Source of the DNA: Nymphaea colorata
Taxonomy: Eukaryota; Streptophyta; Magnoliopsida; Nymphaeales; Nymphaeaceae
Direction: 5' to 3'
NCBI RefSeq assembly: GCF_008831285.2
Contig: NC_045144.1
Span: 11,139,672 to 11,203,671, forward strand
Length of the DNA stretch: 64,000 nt
Position 1 is the stretch's first letter. The number at the start of each line of letters is the position of its first letter. The translations under genes and the position numbers were made by a program. Of this stretch, positions 21,148 to 31,277 are shown in pieces. The notes below the pieces were generated by a model. That model had not been told where the DNA came from, did not search any database, and saw only the letters and a program-made list of their open reading frames with translations.

Positions 21148-21240
21148 CTTAGGAGCATCTGACTTTACAGTAGAGCCATAAGAAAAGAGATTGTCTGTGT
21201 TCTTATGCTCATACTATGTCTCTGTCTTGCCTTCAGCGGC
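21148..21240 (-). pseudogene. gag start remnant of Copia F
   Basis: ATG at 21240 reads MAAEGKTET, then a TAG where B has Gln, then NLFSYGSTVK before the deletion junction at about 21150-21165. The junction keeps the reading frame into the zinc-knuckle end, but the TAG blocks translation. Confidence 0.8.
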
Positions 21241-21338
21241 CATAGTGCACGACTTGACAATGTGATCTTAATCTGGTTGCACTATGATACAATCAAGAGT
21301 ATAGCGTGCAGCAATCAACCCGAGAAAATTTAGGCAGC

Positions 21339-21340
<2 letters not shown>

Positions 21341-21395
<55 letters not shown>
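21341..21395. repeat. (AT)n microsatellite
   Basis: About 27 uninterrupted AT dinucleotides. Element B has only a short ATATAT-type stretch at the matching position (near 7840), so the run expanded within F. Confidence 0.95.
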
Positions 21396-21396
<1 letters not shown>

Positions 21397-21449
21397 TCGC
21401 ACCAAAAGCAGTCCTTAACAAGAATTTCTGTGAACTTGCTGCTCAGTAA

Positions 21450-21690
21450 ATCAGTCCACCAATCACAACAATCAATAAAGGAACAAGAATATATGAATTT
21501 CTTGTTCAAAACAGGCCACCAGGCTTCTACGTATCCACATATGCATATAAAAAAACTTTGTTGTTCAAATCAGTCCACCAATCACAACAATCAATAACTG
21601 AACAGGAATATATGAACTTGCTGTTCAAAACAGTCCACCAAGCTTCTACGTATCCACATATGCATATAAAAAAACTTTGTTGTTCCAAAT
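21450..21690. repeat. 120 bp tandem duplication in Copia F leader
   Basis: Two near-identical copies offset by 120 bp, each with CAGTCCACCAATCACAAC and TTCTACGTATCCACAT. B has one diverged copy. Confidence 0.85.
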
Positions 21691-21747
21691 CAGTCCACCA
21701 GATTATAAAACAGACATTCAATCTGATAAAAAAAATATACCCAATGT

Positions 21748-21985
21748 GCAGCTACTCCACTTGCAGCCACTTTTCCACAGTCATCAAAAAATATGATAAG
21801 AATATGGTCCATGTGCATTTAATCTTCCACGAGCCCAGATCTGAACTGAATCCACATGTAGCTACTAAGCTACTCCACTTGCAGCCACTTTTCCACAGTC
21901 ATCAAAAAATATAATAAGAATATGGTCCACGTGCATTTAATCTTCCACGAGCCCAGATCTGAACTGAATCCACATGCAGCTACTT
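21748..21985. repeat. 118 bp tandem duplication in Copia F leader
   Basis: Two copies offset by 118 bp, each starting GCTACTCCACTTGCAGCC and including ATGGTCCA(T/C)GTGCATTT and GAGCCCAGATCTGAAC. It is single copy in B. Confidence 0.85.
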
Positions 21986-22112
21986 TCCCATTAGCCTAGA
22001 TCTGAATAATAATGGAGTCCATGTGCTGCTATTCATCCACGAAGCTAGATCTAACTTAGAACTTTCCACTGCAACTCCCACGCAGTTGCTTACGCTCCAC
22101 TACATCCACGTT

Positions 22113-22156
22113 GGGGACCTAATCACAAATGCCTCTCACATGTGATTAGGTTCCCC
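22113..22156. repeat. Long hairpin in family 1 leader (F copy)
   Basis: GGGGACCTAATCACA (22113-22127) pairs with TGTGATTAGGTTCCCC (22141-22156). The stem is identical to that of B, with small loop changes. Confidence 0.8.
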
Positions 22157-22308
22157 TTTCACGCTGCTTCACTATCTTTCGATCAGCAGAGAGAAGAGAG
22201 AAAGGAAGGACAGAGGAAGAGAAGAAGTGGGAAGAGATGGGAGAGGAAGAGGAGAAGGGGTCGCCGGAAAATCACGACAGCCGCCGGCGGAGAAGGGTGG
22301 AGATCGCC

Positions 22309-22321
22309 GGCTCTGATACCA
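22309..22321 (-). other. Primer-binding site of Copia F (tRNA-iMet)
   Basis: The minus strand reads TGGTATCAGAGCC, next to the LTR at 22322. Confidence 0.92.
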
Positions 22322-22515
22322 TGTTACAGCCGGCAGCCTTAGAGAGAGAAAACGTACTTTCATTCACTAACCCTAATCTCCATAATAAAGAGATTAGGGT
22401 TGAAGAGAGATTTACAAAGTACATGAACAAAAAATAGAGGAATGTTTAAAGAGACCTCCTAACTATTAAATATTGCAAAGAACCACCTAGAAACATAAAC
22501 TCTTCTAATTCAACA
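22322..22515 (-). repeat. 5' LTR of Copia F
   Basis: 194 bp, TGTTACAGCC to ATTCAACA, closely matching the B LTRs but with a changed stretch near 22350-22365. Confidence 0.92.
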
Positions 22516-23203
22516 TAACACACCCAAATGTGATGCTGGAGTTGCCACTTAAAAGATCCACACAACCTACCAATCAGCTACAAAATCATCAATCTTCACG
22601 CTGCCTAGATGGTGGAGTAAAGAAAACCCTGTAACACTTGCATAAGTGATTGGTACAGTAACTACTCAGCCAACGAACAGCAACTTGCTTCAGCATAAAG
22701 ATGAGTTCCTTCACATCAGACTTCTCAACCCGAAATGGAGGAAAATCACACAAAACCTACCTCTGATACCATGTGAGGAAATAAGATAAAGATGCAAATC
22801 TGTATCTCCAACACCAAATACAAGAAATCTCACTGAATAAGAGCAAGATATAGATACAAATCAATATTTTCCACAGCCAATACACAAAACACTCAGGCTG
22901 AAGCACGGCAAACAATCATTTAAACTGTGCAAATTGGTCTTAAAGAGCAACAACATATAAAAGATACGAATTACAACATATAAAGAAGAAAGAGTGTCAT
23001 TGGAGAGTCCAGTGGCTGGTTTAGCTGAGATTTCAGCTGAAACAAAAACAAAAAATAAAAATACAAAAGGAAGAAATACACAAAAAGAAAAAAAATACAA
23101 ATAAGAAGAAATACATCCATGTATAATCACAGTTTGAACAGTGTTCACCTCCAAATTCATTTACTAACTTAAGCTTGGATTTTCTACTTGACAAGCACTA
23201 GTT
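22516..23203. other. Region 3' of the NDPK gene, with a possible old LTR edge
   Basis: No gene is recognised with confidence. At about 22762-22776 the plus strand reads CTCTGATACCATGTGAGG, which looks like a primer site next to a TGTGAGG LTR start, so a remnant of another minus-oriented element may begin here. On the minus strand a good acceptor, TTTGTTTCAG, ends at 23037 and could start a last NDPK exon in the right phase, but the frame that follows runs on for about 60 codons and looks unlike NDPK. Confidence 0.4.
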
Positions 23204-23310
23204 CTATGGCATGACAATGTTGACACTTTGTATCTGCAGCCAATCTCGTACACATAACAAAGTTAAAGAGTTTGATTTGGACTTAAATTTGTAGAAGAAT
23301 GGAAGCTGAC
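23204..23310 (-). other. Read-through alternative for the NDPK C-terminus
   Basis: The exon 4 frame stays open to a stop at 23204-23206, adding a basic, Ser-rich stretch ([19 protein letters not shown]) with no resemblance to NDPK tails. This is either the true end in this species or retained intron sequence. Confidence 0.35.
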
Positions 23311-23420
23311 CTGCCAAGAGATCTCCAAAGAAAAAGATGATTTCACGAATAGCAGATTCATGTGTATCTGAACCATGAACACAATTCCTTTGTAAATCAA
23401 CCCCACACATGGCTCGAATG
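23311..23420 (-). CDS. NDPK exon 4 (catalytic His)
   Basis: Acceptor TTTTCAG ends at 23421; codes [19 protein letters not shown] then [15 protein letters not shown], including the catalytic His. A GT donor is available at 23310-23309 (GCAG/GTCAGC). If not spliced there, the frame continues 35 codons to a TAG at 23204-23206. Confidence 0.88.
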
Positions 23421-25135
23421 CTGAAAATTAGAATAAACATTTAGATGATGAAATTTAAAAAAAAAAAAAAGCTTCGAGCCAGAGAGAAAACGACTTCAGG
23501 ACAAACTGTAATAAATTTGTCATGCTAACAAAATGTACAAAAGAGAGGCATGACAAGAACTGAGTATGGGAAACTTTTTCAAATATGTGATTTCTTTCGA
23601 CATAGTTGATGATCAAAACCAGATAAGGAAGCATGTTCATCCATGCAAGTCTCAACTGCCCACAAGGCTGTTCAGGATGAAAGACATAAAAATTTGTGCC
23701 CAAATCAAATAAAAGAGCTGGGAATCCTAAGGTTGCCACACATCCATATATTTTTTATGGATGGCATCAGGAACAGGCAGAAAATGGTTTGACTATAAAT
23801 AAAGGATGCATAACATATGGTTGTTAAAAGAAACTAGTGGAAGCGAAAGCCAGAAACAATCTTGAGGAAATGTTTGATGTTTTTCTGTTAGCAGCCAACA
23901 AAAAACAAATTAAGCAAAAGTAACTATCTCATCATGTCAGTCTTGACCTAGATGTTGCCAGGAATTCAGAAGATGAATACTTCACCTGAAAAAAATAACA
24001 ATTAATAGAGAGTAGATCATTTCCTATAACACTCAATAAGGTTGCTAGGCAGTGTGCATTGACTACCATGAAACAAAATTAAGCACCGACCATACTGAAC
24101 TGCTAAAAAGTAAAAACATAAAGCATGCCTTGAAGGATGAGAAATCCGAGCTTTCCTTGCATCCGTAGGACCAATCAGATTACGCCATTCAGAAATGGCA
24201 TTCACCTTTTCCAAGACCATGACATACACTGGACCACTAAAAACAAAAGAATTAGTACATGAATCAAAAAGTGCATTGTTAAAAAATTAAAATGCTAAAC
24301 AAATATGATCACTTTGGGAGGAAAAAAATCCAATGGAGGTTCCATTTTTTATAACAGGTATGACGTTAATGATCAGAATTTCCTAAACTTTGTTCAAGAT
24401 TTCGCTTTGCGAGTGCTAATCATACAGAAGCAAGTTATCAAAGCCAAGGGGAAATAAGAACTGTGCAACTGGCATATTCAGTCAAAAAGTGGAACAAAAA
24501 TGTCATCATACTAAAATGATATTCCTGAAACACAGCTTATCTTAGATGCCAATCAAATATGAAGGAGTAGCCAACTAAATCATATGACAACTGGTCATTG
24601 AGGAAATGGACGAAGTTGAAAATTTGTGTGCAGCAGCTGAGATTTATAGGTGTTCAAGAGAAAGAAAGAAGGTGAAGTGAAAGGTTGGAGGTCATTTACT
24701 TATGAAGCTACCATCCTCTTTGCATTTACTTCTGCACTGAAGCCCAACAAGGATTAAAGCATCAAGATATGCCATTCATACATATAAAAACAATAAAGAA
24801 AATGGTACGTCGATCCTTGCTAATACTCCCTTCAAGTTGCACATGAGTTCCTACCATATGCAACTTGCTCAAGTAGTCATGCTGCATTGGGAAGTCCTTT
24901 TGTGAATATAGCTGCTATATATAATTTTAATTCCACAAAATGTGGTCAATGTCTCACATATTCAGTTTCCTAAAAAGAATATTGAAGTCAATCTGAGAAT
25001 TTCTGCTCCTATTAGGCAACACTGAGATGGTAAAGGTGTCAAAATTGCTCGACGAGGCTAGGAAGTGAACCATCAATATATATATTATATAAAGACATGT
25101 GTATATATATATATATATATATAAAGACATGTATA

Positions 25136-25203
<68 letters not shown>

Positions 25204-25924
25204 CACTTTGCCTCAAAATTGCCATAAGATCAAATTTTATACTGATTTAAATGGTTGAAAATAACAAATGTTGGCTCTATGAAAGTTTGATTCTTAGAGA
25301 ATGATGAAATTTTGCTCGACTTCCTATAAGTTAAGCATCCAAATCAGCAAAAGACATGTGTTTCTTGAGAGCATGCTCTTATTCATGTTGGACTTAGACA
25401 TGAAGTTTTAGAAACCTTTTATTTTCTAAAACCAAATTGGAGTTCAAATTTTTATGCCAAAAGATTTGTCCCTCCCTTGGGCGATTTCAGCATTTTTGAT
25501 CTTCTCCTTCAGAGGAGATTAAAGTTGGATTCTTAAATATGATTTTGCAATATTTTTAGATCTTGATTGATCCTATGCAAATCTGAAAATTGATAAATGA
25601 AATCAACAGCCCCTAAAGTGTTTTAGAGTACCAATTGAATAGAATTAGAACTTTTCCTTGTTCTATGAAAAATAGCCACTTTGTGGCTGAAAATTAATAT
25701 TTCACGTGCGTAAAATTTGAAGTTTTAAACTAGTTCCCATGAAAGATGGTCTGATTTCAGCAATGTACATGCACTTCACGCATGAATTGCTAGAATATAC
25801 TAAATTTTGAGATGAAATAGAGTGAACTTATAGTTTTGTACTACGAAAATCAAAATGATGATTTTTAAAAAAAAAAAAATCAGCTTCAAAACGTGTTGCA
25901 ATCTAACTTTAAAAAAGCAAAATG

Positions 25925-25955
<31 letters not shown>

Positions 25956-28900
25956 TATATATAGAAAGAAAGAAAGAGGGAGACAAATAGAGGACATTAA
26001 CCTTTTGTATATCATGCACTTAAGTTCTTTTAAACATTTTCAAGAACAAGTTACCACATGGATTAAGCACAGGACTTTTCACTTACTCAGTTCATCGAAA
26101 TATACATGTGGACGTCAACTCAGGAAAGGAAAGTCATAATACAGAGAGCACACCAAAAAGACAATGTTATAGAAAAGACATTACCTAGTCATGTATTTAA
26201 CGAGGTCTGGAAAGAAACTCTTATGAGAATGCTCAGTATAAAAGATGGTCGCATTGCTCTCATCCAATTGCACCATCATCTCTCTAACAATGTCAAATCC
26301 TGATTCCATAATAATCTTCTTAATTGTATCTGCATACTTGTTAACTACACCATCAGGCTTTATCATTGCCAATGTCCTTTCTGCTTTTGTACTTGCAGCA
26401 CAAATCCAACTGAAGCAACAGAAATTTAAAAAAGGGAGGGTTCTGTCATACTCTAAAACTCAAACAAAAAGGAAACTTGGAATCAATTAAAAGGATTTTA
26501 AGAATCATAAAATTATAACAAAACAGTAACTAACTAGTAAATACTTGAAAGTATAAATTAGAAGACCAATATTGTGGTCCCATTCTTTTATTTGTTTTCA
26601 ACCTGACAGTGCAGTGTAACAACCATGTCTTTTCTTTGAAATATGGCAGAGAAGTGTTTCTATAACATCTAATTTGAAGGTTACATTTCTCAACTAATAT
26701 CAAGTATTCATATACTGAAGTTAAGATATTAAAGTTCTGAAAGACAAGACTATAAGGAATGCCAAAAACGTATAGAATCCCAACAAAAACAGAACTTCTA
26801 TAGGAAAAAGAGAGTGCACATAAGAAACCTATTTTACACTTGCCACATCTAGTAAAGATGTTTACCAACTCCTTCATACAAATAAAAGCAGACAGATTCA
26901 TTGAACTTTAAACATTGTGATATAGAAATTCGGTCCAAACACAGAAACATGGGATAATTTTATTCTTTTTTCCATAAGTAACTGCATGGATGTTATTTAC
27001 ATGATTGATTTTGTAAGAGCCAATACTTAGATTGGTTCATCAAAATGCACATATAAAGTTTCTGTAGAGATTGAAAACCAGTAGCTTACAATTTTCATAA
27101 ATTTTTTGATAAACAAACATCATAATTTTCATACAAGAACATCAGTCAAATATTTATACTTAGCAACTGGTCCATTCATAGCATGAAAATATTTAGACAT
27201 TACATATGGAGATTTTGTCAGTTTCAGCATGCACATCTGAGTAGGCATCTCTCTTTCTCCCTCCCTTCTCGCTCTCCATACACCACAAGTGTGCACACAC
27301 ATACATGTGTCTGCATGTGTGTTGCTGGCTTCAATTGGTTTTCTTAATAATGAGATTGACTCAGATTCTCAGAACCTGTCATTTGGTCTTAGACTCATTA
27401 ACCAGAACAGGAAGTTGTTTTAGCAGAATGTCTATAAAATCTGTATGCTGCATACACTATATATATCCTTTTTTGCAGGCCAGAAATTTTATAAACATGC
27501 CGCTAAAGTAAGACTAACATGTTTCACAAAATTTGTTGATCAAGATGGCGCAGCTAATCCAATTAGGAAATCATCAAATCATACATTTTTTGGAACTAAT
27601 TCATATAAAGCCTGTATGAGTTGTATAATGTCAAGAATAAAGGTTACAAAATATCAGATCAGTTTCTGTTATCAACAGATCTGTTTCTATTATCAGATTT
27701 GCATAGAAGAGCTGTTACGCGTAAATGGGCTATATCCTCCGTGGTTAAGAGATTAGGAAAGAAGTTGTTTTGGAAGGATAAGGATTATCGCACACATGGA
27801 AAGAAATAGCTGAGCCGTGCATTATTTTGTATTTTTTGGAGATCATATTTGTTACCAAAAAATCTTGTAGCGATAACTTTTCTGTACTCTATATATCTCA
27901 TCCAAAGGATCAATAAAGTTAAGTTGTTCTGTCCAGTTCTCTCTTTCTCTTTTTCACGCTTTCTCCATCACATTATTTTCACATCTAAGTTGAAAAAAAA
28001 CTAAAACAAACAGGAGAATAGAAGTTCAAAGAAAAGAATATGAACGAGCCAGCTGCCTGGCTGATCTGGGTTCCCATTTCATAAGTGCAAACTACAAAGT
28101 TTCAAATCCACGTTTTGATGTTAGAATACCTTAAACCAAAATATTAGCAAACACTCGTACAGTTCTGGGTTTGTTGGTTATAACATTTCAAACCTAAATT
28201 AAAGTTGAACTTCTAAAATACATCTGATGTATATTTGGATCAAAATGTTATCACATCACATGTTCAGTACATTAACATACATTTTGAATATAATAAAGTT
28301 CTAATTTCTAAAGCATTTCATGTCATTGAGACCCATATTCAGAAAATCATTGGACACTTGACTGACAAAACCAAGATCTTTACAAAACAAACAAAGTTGT
28401 ACTCTACATGTACCTAACATGTTTGGTATGAATCCCACATAAGTTAGCCAGTTTTCACCATGAGGGAGAGGGGGGAAAGAGAGAAAAAAAGATAGAGAGT
28501 GTGTTCAACTATTTCATGTCAAACTTTTGTAAACGCATTCTTAACTTGTAACTGCTTAACAACTACAGTATTTAATTGCAATTACAGATCTATTTCTAAC
28601 ATTTAACTTGTAAGAGAGATCCACCTTTTTTGTTGCTCAAACTGGTGAGCCACTTACCTTAGTCAAGTTCTCAGGAAAATGGATTTGAAATATTCATAGT
28701 CATTTTTAATCCAGTTAACTCTCTTTTTTGTTCCGTTTAGCATATTTATGTTTTCTTGCTAAAAAGTAGGCACTTACTAAATTATAGCTAACTTCAAAGA
28801 TTATTTAGAATCTGAGCAAAAGATGGGGATCAATCTTTCAAGGGGAGTACATAAAGATCAATATGTTTGTATTGCCACATAATTTTCTCAGGTTTTTATC

Positions 28901-30649
28901 GATGAGATAGGTTTGCCTCAATAAAGATTAGTTTTTCTTGCATATTAACTAGAAGGCTTGTTCTTCCCAAGAAAAGCTCAGGAACTAGAACATACATAAG
29001 AAATAATAGAAAAAGTATGAGTTTTCTATCACTTACATTCTAACATAAATCCGTTTTTTTTTCCTTTAATTTAATCAAAGTCAGCAGCTTAACCCTGCAT
29101 CAACTTTCAACTATAGTTATGATGTCGAAAGAAACGGGTTATATTATAGTTTTTATATTGTCTCACTTATGTTACTGTTTTGTTCCTCTTGTTAAAGGTA
29201 GTTATGCTATTCTATAATGGAACAAACTTTATTAGTAATTTTATCTTGAGGACCAATATGAAATTGTTAACTAAGAAACAAAATCCTCAGAGCTTTGGCT
29301 TAGCTGGTCAGACCAGCAACTAGTAAAAGGCCACTCCCTAGTTCACTTGCCATGGGTGTCAACCCTCTGTATAAGCCAACGTGACATTAAATCCTGAGGG
29401 CAAGGGGAGGGAACGAACCTTGGCCCCTTGATCTTTACATAACTAAGAGACAAGGATTGGTTGTCAATCACTAGAGAGCATGGATGAATACACCAACAGT
29501 TTGTAAGATGGACATGAGATATGTGTTAAATTAGAAGACTTTAATGAATCCTTGCCCTACTTAGATGCAACACCTCTACCTAGGGATGTAGCGGAAGGAC
29601 AAGCATGCTTATCCCAACATTTTTATTTCAAATGCCCTATTTTCCCGCAGTAGGCGTACTAGAATCTTCCACGACCTCCTCCTGACCCTTGGCCTATGCC
29701 CCTCCTCCTGGAGAAACTACCCCCACAGCCTCCTGAAGTCATTAAGGTAGAGGTAGGAACATCAGTGGAAGCCTAAGAAAACGGCTGAGTCTGTTGTAAG
29801 CCTCAGCTAGGTTAGGCATTTTTGCTTCAGTCCACATCTGCGTGCTATTGCATATTGGGAGAGAGCCCTATAGAAACTTTGCCACCATAGACTGTTTACC
29901 ATGAGCTTTGTGGCACATGGGACATGGAGGACGTAGAGGTTTCAGTCTTTCATAGATTGACTTGAGAGAAGCAAAATACTGAGTAAGACTTTGATCACCC
30001 TATCGCAAATTAAGTAATTTCTCCTCCACTTGCAAGACCTTGCTAATATTTTTGTCATTAGAGTAAGTTTCAAGAAATCTCACATCTATTTGGCAAAGAT
30101 ATAGTATGCAATAGTAGAGGTAATTTGTGGGTTGCACACTATTCATGATTTATGACATGACAATATTATTATCTTCATTCCATGTACTATATTTTCCACT
30201 CTTCATTACAGGCTCATTTTCTTCTATAACATGCTCCTTCTTATGTACAATCACAAACATCATAAAACACGAGACCAAATCTCATAATTAGATCCATCTA
30301 ATTTTACAATAAAGCCATAAGAAAAGGGATTGCTCGTGTTCTTATGCTCATACTGCATCTCTGTCTTGCTTACATCAGCCATAATGCGAGACTGGACTAT
30401 GTGACCTTAATCTGGTCGCACTTATCGCACAGCAATCAACTTGAGAGGATTTAGGCAGCAGAATTTTTCAGCATCAATAAAAGTACTTTAAAAAAAAAAA
30501 CTATCAACTTGTTCAGTAAATCAATTCAGCAAACTCCCACGTAGTAGGCTTTATACCATTGCTTACTAGAATCCATATATGCATATAAGAAAGACAATCA
30601 ATCTAATAAGAGTACACCCAACTTGCAACCACTTTTCCACAGCCAGCCA

Positions 30650-30680
<31 letters not shown>

Positions 30681-31239
30681 GATAAGAATATGGTCCACGT
30701 ACAGGCACTCTTCCACTGTCCAAGAGCCCAAATCTGACTTAAAACTTGCCAACGCAACTCCCACGCAGTTGCTCACACTCACTACATCCACATTGGGAAC
30801 CTAATCACACATACCCTAAGTCACATAGGCGCTGTAATTTGACTGTCGCACCCGTGTTGACACGACTACGGTGCGGGTGCAGGTGCGGCTCGGATTCGCA
30901 CCCAACTCGGATCAACAAGAGTCGGGTGCGTCAAACCTCGTCAAGCCTATTTTCATCTTTTTTTTATTTAAAAAATTTTTAACGTTAAAATGAGAGTTTA
31001 ACATTTTTTTTCCATTTCTATGTTTTGTCCTGGTTTTGTTGTTTTTGTTTACTTGTTTAATGTTTGTACTTTGTAAGCATGTTAATGCTTAATATGTTAC
31101 ATTCATATACACAATACATTATAACTTATAAGTATGTAATATATAATATTCATATATAATTTATCAATAAAGTGTGTAGCGTAGAGTGTATTATAGACTA
31201 TAGTGTATACTCTAAATTTCTTAATTCTTATGTGTGTGG

Positions 31240-31277
<38 letters not shown>

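Larger units (their letters stand above)
21241..22308 (-). other. Leader of Copia F with duplicated segments
   Basis: A non-coding leader longer than that of B. It contains an AT microsatellite, two local tandem duplications and the conserved hairpin, listed separately. Confidence 0.75.
17819..22515 (-). mobile_element. Copia F (family 1): pol retained, gag deleted, 3' end missing
   Basis: In element sense: 5' LTR (22322-22515), primer site, a 1.1 kb leader, a few codons of gag, then from the zinc knuckle through protease, integrase, reverse transcriptase and most of RNase H. About 0.7 kb of gag is missing relative to G, and the RNase H tail and 3' LTR are absent where E abuts at 17819. It complements B, which keeps gag and lacks pol. 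Confidence 0.9.
24237..26184 (-). other. NDPK intron 2 with AT microsatellites
   Basis: 1.95 kb, GT-AG. It contains the (AT)n arrays at about 25076-25201 and 25926-25969; otherwise unremarkable AT-rich sequence without coding signals. Confidence 0.85.

Noticed and set aside
21450-21985. Regularly repeated blocks that could suggest a CRISPR-like array
   Set aside because: Only two copies per unit, units over 100 bp with no spacers, inside a plant retrotransposon leader.
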